Below are positions 36,901 through 50,100 of a stretch of DNA of 64,000 nt, piece after piece. This DNA comes from Heligmosomoides polygyrus polygyrus. Lineage: Eukaryota; Nematoda; Chromadorea; Rhabditida; Heligmosomidae. Each line of letters opens with the position of its first letter. The first letter of the stretch is position 1. The translations under genes and the position numbers were made by a program. The notes under the pieces were generated by a model that was not told where the DNA came from, made no database searches, and was given only the letters and a program-made list of their open reading frames with translations. Location: contig OX377205.1 of NCBI GenBank assembly GCA_947396885.1, positions 73,690,969 through 73,754,968 of the forward strand. The letters run 5' to 3'.

Positions 36901-39900
36901 TCCCCTTCCTGACATAACACAGCTCCCAGGCCAACTGTTGATGCATCCGTGCATATCACGAATGGTCTCGATCCATCTCTGGCTTTCTCTATGTCTGGCT
37001 GAGTCAAAACTGGAGAAGTGGAAATCATCGCCTTGACCTTTTCAAAGGCTACTTGATGTTCCTCAGTCCATCTCCAGATTGATTTCGGAGACGTGAGTGA
37101 AAACAGACACCCTGTTATCTTGGCAAATCCTAGGCAAAACTTCCTATAGAACGAAGCCATTCCCAAGAAAGTTCTTAACTCCTTTCCGTTCTTAGGGACA
37201 GCATAGTTAACGATTGCTTCCACTTTTTTAGGATCCATGTGAATTCCCTGGCTATCGACTATGTGCCCTAAGAAGCTCACTCTAGATTGCATTAGCACGC
37301 ATTTCTGAGCTTTGAGTCGTAACCCCGCACCCTGTAGCAGTGTACACACTCTTTTTAGCAGTTCTATATGCCTTTCTCGGGTATCCGTACAAATGATAAT
37401 GTCATCTATATAGCAGAAGACTTCTGCACCCAAAACATCATGTAGAACTGCATCCATTAACCTCTGGAAAACCGGCGGGCTTGTACTCAGTCCAAACGGC
37501 GTCACTCTAAACTGAAACAGACCCTCGGTTGTCGTGAAAGCTGACTTTTCACGAGCCTCTGGTGCTAAAGGGATCTGCCAGTAGCCGCTGCAAAGGTCCA
37601 GTGTGGAGAAGTACGACTTCCCTGATAGGCTCTGCAGAACGCCGTCAATCGTGGGTAGCGGATATGAATCCAACTTAATCCTTTTGTTTAACTCTCTATA
37701 ATCCACACACAATCTTAGGCTACCATCCTTCTTTTCAACCAGTACTATAGGAAAGGCCCACTCCGAACTACTTCTTTCAATTATCTTCCTGCTTTCCAAA
37801 TCAGCAAGCAATTCTCTCAACTTTTTCCTTATACCTAGCGGGACGGGTCTAGCTTTCATCTTGATCGGTTTGTTGTCACCGGTATCAATGTCCATTTCTA
37901 CCTTATTAGTTCCTGTTAGCTCTTTATCGCAAACTGAAAAGGCGTTAGGGAACTCATCTAGGAGAGCTCGGATATCGTCGTCCAATTTTTCCACCTTCGA
38001 GCTCTCTCTCACCAGCTCGTGCAACAGGTTCCTTCTCTCATCCTTACTCATATCTACCGTTCCACTGTCCATCATTAGAGGGTTCAGTTCCTCCCACGCT
38101 TCCCGCCATTTTTCTGTTCCCCACTGACCGATTTCTTCACCTTCTTTTAATACTATTGGCTGTTCACGGTCATTTATAATGGGTACTTCTACCTCGTGAT
38201 TTCGGGTCCGAAAAACTCCCGCTGCCATGCCACTTATGCTTGGCCAGACCACACATTCTTCCTTACTGTTATTTCCTTCGCACCGAGCCGTTACCATAGC
38301 TGTACCATGTGGGGGAATGTATATTCGCCTAGCCACCACTACTCTCTGAGAATCCTCTTCCACAACTTCGTCGGTTTCCTGTGGCGTTAGTACAACTTGC
38401 ACACCAAGCTTATCTAACGCATTAGTTCCCAGCAGTATCTCATCACCCTTCTCGTCTGCTATATGGAAGGCCACCTCCACCTTCTTGCCTCCCTCTAGTT
38501 CTACCAGTACTTTGACTGCGCCTAGGAAAGCCATCTGATTACCCGAAGCATCATAGACGGGTACCATCGTGTCCTTGGGTAGAACCTCTAAACTGTCTAC
38601 GTCATATCCTGCCTGTTGGGCTCTCGCAAGTACTCCTACAGGAAGAATACTTATCATGGAACCTGTGTCTAAGATCGCTGACACCTGTGTATCAACTAAT
38701 CTGGCCGAAACTGTCATTGTTTTACCCACTAGCGGTGTAGCCTCCCTGGCGGGACTCCTTAGTCCTAGGCTGCGAGCGTTAGTGATGATCTCTGCTATCC
38801 TATCACCCTGTTTGCCCATACCTCGATTCTGCACTTTCTCACCTATTAGGTTGACATGGGTTCTCCTCAGTGGACAGTCCCTGCCAATGTGACCAAATTT
38901 CTGACAGTTGTAACATTTCCTTTGCTCCTTGTTGCCGCCATTATGCACCTTGGGTTCTATGCGGTTTGTCACATTGCTTCCATTGTCGTTACTGCTAGGG
39001 TAATCGTTGAATCGAGGCCTCTCTGATGTGGCTCTACTCTCATGCCTCGACTGTTGCTTCATTACGCCTGTGGAAACTGCAGGCTCTCTCTCACACTCTT
39101 CATACTCCCTTCTATTTCTTATCTCTTGATAGCCTAGCGATCTTCTTTTCCAACCATCTTTCTCTTCCCTACGCTTGTTACCGTGTGAGACCCAAATACC
39201 CTTGGATTGCTCAATGGTTAGAGCCAGCTGCTTGACAGAATCGTATGCCTCCGCAGGATCTGCCCTATGCAACGTACTCAATAGGTGGACGTGCTCCGGC
39301 CAGTCGGTAAGGTTATCTAGGAGTATCTGGGCATATTCCAGTGACCTGTCTCCTATTGTGCAATTTGGGTTGGCCTGTCTACCCAATTTTTCCAAAACGA
39401 CACAGAAATCCGCAACACTTTGACCGCTTCGACGCTTTAGGCTTCTTAGTTCAGTTAATGCCCGTAGGCGGCCGGCCATGGAGTCACTAGCCAACAGTTT
39501 TCTTAACTCTTCCACCACTGCGTCGAAGCCCTGTTCCCTTACGCTCCTAGGCAGCGATAGGAAAACACTCTTTGCCCTACCATCCAGATGATCGTCTCCC
39601 AGGATGTCCAGTAGAGTTTCGTCATCGAAAATAACCGATCTGTACTTCCTACTAAAGCGTCGTATAAACTCATTGAAACTTTCCGATCTATTTCCTCTGA
39701 ACACCCCAGGGTTGACACAGGCATTTGACTGCATTAGTGCCATTATATGAAAAGACTCCTGACCTGGCTCCACGCTGTGCTCCTCGTCCAATCTCGCCAA
39801 ATGCGGCCTCGAGCGCTGTGCGGAGCGTTGCCCAATCAGCGGCTGGACTGTGGTCGCGGTCGCTGCTGTGATCTGGAATGACTCACTTGCCTCATTTGCA

Positions 39901-41087
39901 TCCAACTTGTCTGGAATTCTTCTCCGCAACTCACCATTCGTGATGTCCATTCTTTCTTCTGTGCTGGTCCTCCCGTTGGAAAGATCGCCGAGCACTTTCC
40001 GGACTTCTCGCACATTAGTCTGGAACATGTCACATATGTCGGCTATCAACTCTCCATCACTTTCTGTAGTCGCGAAATAGTCTTCTAAATCTGCCATGTT
40101 CTCTATTCCTTTCCCACTTAACGCCTTAAATAGTTCCGCTCCAAATAGCTGGTAACCTCGGACATTGGGCTCCAACTGTCCCAAAATTTCGCATACCCTC
40201 TCAGTCTGCTCCCTTAGGACCTTTGATAGCTGAGTGCGATATTTTCCTGCTATACGGGCGTCTTCCAATGCTTCCTCTACTTTAGCCGGTACCTGTTTTA
40301 ACTCCTTCAAAGCCCTGTCCAACTCATCACATAAATCTCCTATAGGTAGACTTCTAGCTCTAACGCTCACCTCCGCTTCTGGGCTCTGATCGGCCTTTTC
40401 CTCCGGCGGCTGCCCATTCGCTCGTGCTAGACCCATGATCCTGGAATCACACGGTTCTTGACAGTAATTCGGCGCTCCGATCATAACGACTGCGCACGAT
40501 CACGACGAGAACCAATACTCTCAGCAAACGGATCAACAGTGTCTACGCGAAACCGTAATCGGAATTTTCCACTGTCCTTTCTCACTTCTTTCTCACTCTT
40601 CTCTTACTCACGGACGGCTTACTATGCGTCCTTTCCTCTGAGCTAGCCTTCCGTTCGGCCCCAAGTGACTTCCTGGCGTCTTACTTTGCGCGTCTGGTCA
40701 CTCTTGCAACGGTCGGCTTGGTCGTTTTGCCTCTTTCCGAACCACTAGTGACTCTCCTGGCGTCTTACTCTGCGCCTCTGGTCACTAAAGCCCTGGTCTC
40801 GCAACTCTCACTTTCTGCCCTGGCAGTCTCCACTCCTGATTGACTGCACTTCCTGACGCGGATACTTGGCTTCTGGTCTGTTCCTAAGCCGGTAATTGGA
40901 CGATCTACCTCACTCGGCCGGTTCGGCCCCCATGTAACGGTTGGCTGGACTGCGAGGTTCGACCACACCGCGTGAAATAGATAGATCGTCCGGGTTTACC
41001 GGTTGCTCTTGCAGACCAGTACACAAGCTAATTGAACAGTTTATTAACGAGGTTAAATCACGAAAAAATTCACAAGGGCCAAAAGGG

Positions 41088-41148
<61 letters not shown>

Positions 41149-44100
41149 AGTAGCGCTGGGAGGGTAGACGGGAGGCGGCGATATGGCAAGGAGTGATCTG
41201 GGCAGGTCGCCTCCAGAACACTCCACACCAAGGCGGAACGTCTTCTCATCCAAACCGGCGACTTATATAGCCCAATTCCCGCCCAGATCACGTCTTTTGA
41301 CCGGGCCTGACCGCGGCCTATCTACCCACACCCTCGTTTTAAACTGTTCGAGTGTACTGGAATGGTTAGCTGGTTGCGACACTGTAGGTAAGTAGCAGTA
41401 GTGGCGAATGGGTATTGATTTGAGAATTGTTTTCCATCTAGCTCTAACACAAACCATTTCCTTGAGATGTGCGGATTTAGTAGCTGCTTTTCATAAGGTA
41501 TGAGGGTTTCCTACAGAGAGCGGTCATGTGCCTACAAAACGTTCTTTGACCGGAAACGCGGAGGAGAGTACATATTGAGCAAGTGAATGAACCCCAATAT
41601 GCGGGCCAGTTTTGGTGCAGATACAGTAGATGATCAGAACCACATCCTGCAGTTCCTTGGACCCGCACTGGTCCAGTTCCCTAAAAGAACTGCACCGCCT
41701 TCTCTGTAGAATATCATTTTCAAAACCGTTTTTCGACTTTACACGTATGCAAAATGTCTTCCTTACATCTCGTAGGAGTTGCATGTATTAGCCTCCCTTA
41801 ACCGACTCATATGTAGCCCGCTTTCAGCTGGTCTCCTACCAACATGCTCCCCAGCTCCGTAGACAGAGCAAGAAAGTACTGCTGGCGATGTTCAATGGCG
41901 ACAAGCAGAAGTACCGAGAAGTCCGTGACCAGCACATGATGAGGGCGCACATTGAGCTGCTGAAGAAGAAATACGCACAGAGCAGGTACATTCAGCGGAT
42001 AGCTCTTCCTCACAGCGTTTGGAGCCATTCTGAAGCTGCTGTTGCAGCAACTTCAACCACCAGCAGCTCACTGAGATGGTAGAGATTGTTAGCGCGGTTG
42101 CGGTAACGGCCAATCAACGCACCGCTCTCTGGAGAAGTATCTGCGAGGAGCAGGTGAGTGCAAGACACACACAGTCCTCCTTCAGATGGTGACACAAGGA
42201 ATATGCTTCAGCTGAACTGGTTGCTGCAACTTGCGTGCCGAGTTGCCGACGCGGTATCGTGCAGTGTGGTGGATCTACTCGTGTCGGCGATTCGAGAGAC
42301 GCCAGGGCACAAAGGGGAGAATGTCCATCTGGCTGATAAGTGGGTGGTTCAGGTGTCGTCTTCTAAGACCGTGTTGACGGTAACTGGAAACTTTTAGCCG
42401 CGAGCCAAAATTGCTTTATTCGGTTGACGGCTCGATCGCCTTTTTCCAAGTCTTATGGAACGAGAAGAAGCTGGTGAATGCACCTAATCCGCCTCTGACC
42501 GAGTCGGACCTACCAGCCTCTCTGCCGCTTTCATAAAGCTCCAGAGAAGGCGGCGAAAACTCCACCAATAAAGCAATCTTGGCTCCGCAGCCCGAAGTTT
42601 CCAGTCACCATAAGCGTCTTGCCAAGACTGAGCTACACTCATCGTGGAAACGCGTGTTTAATTCGATGATCGCGAAACGATCCGAAGACATCTTTTCCAG
42701 GCTGATTTTCGAAGAGAAGAATCGCTGTCTTCTAATGATGTTGCTGGTTCGCTACCTTATTGGGCGTGACGAGAGCCGCCGATGGCTGATGCATGGATTG
42801 CTCAGGTCAACCATACAGTTGGCTAGTAGGCAGAATCAGGTTGGGCAACTTTTTTAAACTAAAAATTCTTCCTGTCGTTTATGCAGAGGAGAATATTTTA
42901 TTTTAGAGAATGGTGATCAGCTAGCAGTAAGTATAATTCTAGTGGTCTCTCGTTCAGATGACTTTGCTGCGCATTCTGTGGAACGATCTATGGCCATTGG
43001 CGCGAGGTCTCGGAGACCATGCCGCTCAGTTAGCGGACATACTCTCCACTTATGCCTCCCGCCTGTTCAACTCCGCAGAGATGCAGTCGGTCTGCGATGC
43101 GGAGCTCGAAGCTATTACCTCCACAGTGGCTAGGTAACTTGTATTCGCCTTTCTAGCGGTTTTTTCCGCTGATACTGTCTGTCACGCACCGACTCAACCA
43201 CAAGTAACGGCATCTAGGAGCACAGTACTCTACCAGCTCTTCTTCTTCTTCAACGTTTGTTCAGCTTCGTCGCGGGGTCCGCTCTTCTGGGGCCGGATTC
43301 ATCAACAATTAACACGTGGGTATACGGGTGATAAGGCGTAGAGATAAGATAAGAGTCAGGCAGAGATAAGGCAAGAGTCAGAGACGCAGGCTTCATTGTG
43401 GGTATCTCTACCCCTTACATCCACGGGTTAGTCGTTGATGAATCCGGCCCCTGGTGTCCTGACGCCAGCCTTCTCGATCCTGCGCTTCATCAGGGTGGAC
43501 GCCAGTAACTTTCATTTCCGTGTGTAACCTATTCGACCAACGCTGCTTCGGGGTCCTCTAGGCCGCTTTCCTGACACTTCCGACTCAAGGCCTATCTTGC
43601 GGACGCCGTCTTCTTTCCCACACAGAACGTTTCTGTACCATCGCAAGCGAGCTTCGCGCAACTTGTCAGCTATCGGCGCGACACCGAACTTCTGCCGAAT
43701 GACATCATTCCGGATGCGGTCCATGCGCGTGACTCCGGCCGTCCAGCGCAGCATCTTCGTCTCCATGACGCTGTGGCGCGTTTGAACTTCTTTAGTGTTG
43801 GCCAAATGCCCATTCTAAATTGTTTCCACGATATCGCACAGAAGCAGAATGCGAGATGCACCTCGAACGGATTCACTACTCCATCGTCTATTTTGCAGTT
43901 ATTGGCCTTGCGTTCAGCGCGCTTCAGTTTATCTGCAATTTAACTTCTCTTAAGGCCTCAACATTTTATTCACCCTTTTTTATTCACTATAGTGCTTTCT
44001 TTACTTGTCATTTCGCAAAACGGTTTACCAGGGCTCAGATTTTTGTTACCAATCAGTTTAGTAGTTATCGTGCAGTGTGCCCAGAATTCCATCACAATCA

Positions 44101-47100
44101 TGCACTCTATTCAGCCTGATATTCCAGAATTGAAAAGGAAGGTCATGCTGGCTGGTTCCGTCAGATGACAGGTCTTGGACTAGGGTGGAAGACGATGCTC
44201 ATGGACACGAGTCCATGCCTTGTGTGCTTCTCAAGAAAGGTACACACCTCACCTGGTTCTTCAAATTTGGAATGCAATTTGATTTGTGTTCAAGGACGTT
44301 GCCGAGACCATCAAGCTGAACTCCATCAAGCAGGAGGCACGGTTCGCAGCCAACGCGATGATGCTGAAGTTGACGTGTCACTATGAGATCAGCAAAGTGA
44401 TCATTAAGTTGACCGACGTCAAGCGAAACAAAATGATCAAGTTCGTTCACGATTTGGTTTCGGTATTTTCTATGTCTTGGACATAAAGCTTAAACCATAA
44501 GTGCACTAGGAACCCCGATTAATCTTTCCTTACCCATGTCACTTCCGCAATTCCGCCTCCGGTATACTACGGCGAAAACTAGTTTTGTATTTCTGCTTCC
44601 AAGAACAAGAACAGAACACTATTTCAGACGAGTCAACCTGTATTACTGCCCCAAAACCGTTGAATCGGCCGTCGAACTGAAGACATGCCCAGAGTTATGG
44701 CAACGGGCGTCCACTTGTAGCGTGAGTTGTCCCACTTTTTCGTTGCACACGTTGAATTGGATATTGCTGAAGTAGAGGTGAGTAGTAGAAATTTAGGTGG
44801 CGGCAAATGATACGGAGGTTGTTCTACAACTCGCGATCCCCGTTGTCACTGCTTCCCTAGTAATTCAGTTTTCTGAACTGACTGAGAGCCGTCAGAACCA
44901 AGAGCTTCACTGTCCGAGGTGAGGATTCGGTTTTGTTCTACGATAGTATTTCAAGGCATCCGAGCATTCACATGAGTACATTTCGTAGTGTTGAGCGCAC
45001 ACCTGTATCAGTGTAAATTTTGATTTGAATGAAATCCAACGAATTTTTTAACCAAAAATGTTTTGATGAAAGAATAGGATAACTGTTGATCACTGTCAAG
45101 ATTTGAACCGCTAGCTAGTGAACGCTTCCAGATGCTCATCGGTTGTGCAGCCGAGTCCAGGTCTGTGTGAGCACTGTGGAGAGAATGTGTTCCAGTGCGT
45201 GAAGTGCCGCGCTATCAACTACGATGAAAAGGTTTGTGGTGCTCTCGTTCTGGGGTGGCCATCATTGAAGCTTAAGATTGAATTCCTTTGAGTTTTGTTG
45301 CTTCAGGACCCGTTCTTGTGTCAGTCGTGTGGATTCTGCAAATATGCCCGTATGGACATCTCGTTGGTCTGCAGACCACTTCCAGGAGTTCAGCCGATCA
45401 CTACTGATGCTGAGAGATCTTCTGTAAGTCGACTGATGCATTTGTCAGTCTTCTAGAGCGTGATTTAGGCTTTAGGAGCAACACACTGTTGTACAGCTCA
45501 CCTACGTAAATTAATCAGTAAGATAGTGTTCTTCGATTGCAGTGTGTTGAATCCATGGCCCGTTTGCTGTGCGAGATGGAGCAGACTCGCTCCCAATTGG
45601 CCGCTGGTCGAGCTTTGTGTGAATCACTATGGCTGCAGTCCCGTCCTCTACCACCGATCAGCTTCCATGTGGAAAGCCCTGACGCAGCAAATGCTCTCAT
45701 CGCAGCACTTCCCCCGATTAACCACCAGCAGGTCTGTCATTGTCTGAACCCTCTTTTGTCACTTGCTGCTAGACATTAAGAATCTACCGTTCCAGCCGGC
45801 GATACACGCTCTTCTGATGACGACCACTCATTGTAAAGCCCTCCACGAGGAGCTGTGCATGCAGACCCAGCAGCTAATAGCTTTCCGCGAAGAGCTGAGG
45901 GGTTACGATCGAAGTATCAAGACAGCTCCACTTTTGCACCAGGCTATCAATCAAGGATTCTATAATGCGAGGCTGGTTTCCTATCCATGTTTCTTTGCCG
46001 TGGGATGGATAAAGATACCAGATGTGGTTAGCAACTCTCTGAATGATCCACTGCTTCAGTTCGAATTGTTTTGGATGTCTACGTGCGAGTATCCTGCACT
46101 CGCTGGCAATTCTCCAAAGTTCATGCGACGATGAGACGTGCTTAGAGCGACTGCTAGATTCTGAAGTGGTGTTTGGAACACTGGTTAGTTGGGTTCATAT
46201 TCTCTTACATTCAAAGTGAAGATTATCTCATCAGGTTACAAGGCTTTAGCCTTTACCTTCTCATCCCTTTCTGCCGATTAATGAGATCTATCCCCGTAAA
46301 GAATTGAAAGGTATCTAGTAGCTATAGGGTTCTGGTAATGATCTGTCGTCATTCTTTATCAGTTTTCTGTTTCTGCAGGCGCTGAGAAGCTTTGCCTGAC
46401 CATGGAGAAATGAATCAGGTCCGATTCAGTATCGGGTACACTTCAGCATTTCATTTCCAACTGGTCAATGGTGTACTACCATTCTTATCTATGAAAAACA
46501 AGTGCTCCGACACGCCTAACGGCGTGTCTCGCACTTGCGCGCTTCGCGCGACTTTGCAACATCACTGGCCTAGGGATTTTTTGTAAAACTTGAAATACGC
46601 TAACATCTAGGAGTTGCTGCGTACTTTGTTGGCATCAAGCCGTTCAACACTTCCGTACGTTCATCATAGGCACCCTCTCCGGGCCGTCCAGTATATATTG
46701 GATCACAATGAATCATTTTCGGATATCCGATTCGAGTAATTCAAAAATCCAAGGTCCGCGAAATTGCCCGTATCCGAATAATTCAAAAAACCGGAGTCCC
46801 CGAAATTGTCATTATGCAAATCGTGTAAAAATCCGGGGTCCGTCAAAATAGCGTTATCCACCGCAGAGGCGTACCTCGCGCGGGTAAGGCCTCTTCTGAC
46901 TCCAGAAGGTTGCTGTGTGACGTAGGGACCTGTCATCTGGGTCCAGGCGCTCAGAAAGGCTCGCAGTTGCCGCTGTGTAGAGCAGGAGGAGGATGCGCTT
47001 TCTTTGCTGCAACAATATCTCATGTTGAACAGCAAACATTGCCCGCGCGAGGTACGCCGAGGCGTACCTGGCGCGGGTAAAGTTTTCCGTTCAACATGGA

Positions 47101-50100
47101 ATAATGCTGAGTTCTGCATGCGGCCGATCGTCGTACGACGACAATGTGACCTCTGCTTTCTTTCTTTTCGATCTTCTGACTCCAGACGGTTGTGGTGCAA
47201 CGAAGGGTACCCGCCTTCTGGATCTAGGGACTCAGAAACGGGCGCAGACGCTGTTGTGTCAGGCACGAGGAGGCTGCGCTTCCTCTGCTGCAGTAGCATC
47301 TCATGCTCAATTCTGAATGCGATCCATCGTCGTAGGACGACAGTGTCTCCTCTTCTGACTCCAGAAGGTTGTGTTGCGACGAAGGGAACCCGCCTTCTGG
47401 ATTCAGGCACTCAGGAACGCGCGCAGATGCCGTTGTATCAAGCAGGAGGAGGCTATGCGTCCTCTGCTGTAAAAACATCCCATGTTGAACGGCAGGCGTT
47501 GCCCGCGCGAGGTACGCGGAGGCGTCGCAAGGGGTTCCATGAGATTGCGGGTGGTTCCACGAGGCGTAGCTCAGCCAGGTTTCCAACCTGAGTGAGATGC
47601 GCCTTATCATCTACAGGGCAGGGAGCTAACTCAATTATATAGTGGTAGATAGATCACCGAAACCAGCGACGTTTTTTAACTGTTGACTCCGTGCTTCAAA
47701 TACGGCCTCAAATTTCCTCGACAATGTTATGTTGTGGCAAAATGTGTGGCGTATTATTTGATTACCTTAAGATTATGATGCAGGTTAACCCATCGCCGAT
47801 TCACTGCACGAATGTACCTTACTGCAGGCTAGTCGACCGCGGAAGATCCTTTGTGAACGTCCTTAGGTTTCGGTAATAATTTCGTAAGCTAGCAGCACTG
47901 ATCCAAAAGGACCATTCCGCTTCAGCCAGCGCTGAGCCCCTCGACGATGAAGCGTAGGCCTCCCGCCACGCCCTCGTAGAAGTTCGCCAAATGTATTGCA
48001 GGTGGAGGACGCTATCTCATTTGGTACCGATCAGCCTTCTAGAAAAAAATAAAAATGGAAAGAGAAGATTCGTTCCGCCAGCTTCTTTGCGGAACACTGT
48101 AGTTTTTCTGTGAAGGGAAGGTTCTGTTTAAAGGAGTAACTAAATTATCATACTTCCGGTTGGCCGGAGCTGATTTGCGAACGACCTTGGTAGCTAGCTG
48201 CCTACGTGGAGCCTTGCTACCAGTCGACTTGGGAGACGGTTAGGAGGTACACCCGCCCCATGCTGGGGGCGTGCGATCTTCCTCTCATCCCCCTTGCTCA
48301 CCCACTCCAACCCCCTAGGCTTCACCAAGAGTCTAACGGCTGCCTTACGAAACCTTTGGCACACAAAACAAAAGTTTCCGGTGCGCAGAACAGCGGTGTA
48401 CCTCCTGGCGCAACGCCCCCAGCGGGGGGCGGGTTTACCTCCTGTCGCGCTACCGTCGACCTGCGGTCTGCCTGGTACAAGCCATTGCGATGTGAGATTG
48501 TCCTGAGCGAACGATGAAAATCGTCATCGGATGCGTGGAACGCAGTCGGACGAAGTGCCTTCTATCGCGTCCACCCGATACGAGATTCTTAGTGCGGATT
48601 TCCCGCTCAGGCCAACTAAGCCTTCTATTCCTCCAGAGTCGGTGCATTGGTACAAGACTTGTATGAGAATAATTAAATACTGACTTGTTCATCGGCTGGC
48701 CACCGCAAGTCATTGTATGGCCAAATAAGCATTAAAATCGCTCCACAATATAGAAATAGAATGGGTGGCTCTTCCCATGAGGGATTGAGTAACGCCGTCC
48801 TTTATCCTTAATCTAACTAACCCATCACGAATACCTTATAAAGAAAGTACAGAAGGAATAGAAATATAGCTGAGTAGAGTAGGAGGAGAGTGTTTTGCAA
48901 AGAACATTAGGGTCATGCCAGGTTATGGCATAACCCTACTGTTCAAAATTCTTTCCAACCTAAGAGAGAAATAGCTACGAAACAACATATAAAAAAGCGG
49001 TGGCCAAATTTGTTCCAAAGGGACGCACGCCCTTGCATGCCGACATATGAGCTCCTGTACCGTTATTTAAGCCCTCTCATGAGATATTGTTTGGTCAATA
49101 CCCGTCTGGTAGCGAGCTGTTGGCGATAAAGAGGGTTCTTGATCCACTAGCAGTACTCAAACTCGTTAACCAAGTGAGCCATGTGCCCTCTCTATTTACG
49201 GCGCCGCTTTATACGGGAAATAGCACTTGAGTGATTAAATGCTCGAGCCCGCTCGGTGTACGAACCGATTGAACATGGCTATGGACAGAAAATAATCCGC
49301 ATGTTATACATAGGGCGATGTAGATGTTCTATAGCCGCCTCTTGGTGGATAAGGATAAAAGATAAGGACGACGCCACTTAACCCTTTTTGGGATGCGCCT
49401 TGCATTCTACTTCTAGGGATGTCGTGGGCGATTTGAATGCGTATTTGGCCATACAACGACTTTCGGTGGCCAGCCGATTAACATGTTAGCGCTTTATCCT
49501 TTCCAGACGCAGACTAGTCTGGTGCCAATTTTCCGCAGGGATGGAATGCTTGGTTGGCCTGATCGGGAAATCCGAACCAGGATCCTGGTATCGGGTGTAC
49601 GTGACAACCAACACTTCCTCCGACTGCGTTACGCGCGCCTTCTCTTGGTGAACATAGAAAAATTAGAGGATGAAGGTTTCATTAAACAGTCATTGACACT
49701 CAATCCTCATAAGATCTCCTGTAGAGTGTCTGAGAACGTACTTAGTGTATAAAATGATTGGCGCTGAAAAAGTCAGAGTTTATCCTTTCCAGTCAATTCT
49801 GGTACCAATCCACTTACCGTCGATTCCGTATGGAATGAAGGCTGATGATGAGGAGTTATCCTAACCTTAAAAATCTATTGAGAATCAAACTGGTAGTAAG
49901 AGTAAATCTGCTGGGGCCACATTCATCAACCGCTTACCGCCCTCTAATGGTGAAAATACCGCAAAACCCACTGATATGACATTCATCAGCATCAGGTTTG
50001 GCGGTATTTTCAACGTTAGAGGGCAGTAAGCGGTTGATGAATCTGGCTTCTGGTTGGTAAAGCTACCGCTCACTTACGCTGCAATCAGCTGACAGAGCTT

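Larger units (their letters stand above)
33756..41330 (-). mobile_element. Complete Ty3/mdg4-type LTR retrotransposon, 7,575 bp
   Basis: Two 398-bp LTRs that I read as identical, TG...CA termini, a 4-bp target duplication CCCT (33752-33755 and 41331-41334), a primer-binding-site candidate, a purine tract and one open Gag-Pol frame of 2,132 codons. Domain order PR-RT-RNaseH-IN places it in the Ty3/mdg4 (Metaviridae-type) group. The single gag-pol frame recalls nematode Cer elements. It lies in the UBR4 intron 32809-41827, antisense to the host gene, so its poly(A) signals are not read in UBR4 transcripts. Identical LTRs and an intact frame imply a very recent insertion. No envelope-like protein is seen. 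Confidence 0.95.

Noticed and set aside
34414..40080. Several plus-strand frames opposite Gag-Pol
   Set aside because: Antisense shadows of the intact 2,132-codon frame with no homology.
46703..47410. 235-codon minus-strand frame with repeated peptide
   Set aside because: The repeat period is a multiple of three, which keeps frames open by chance; no start context or homology.
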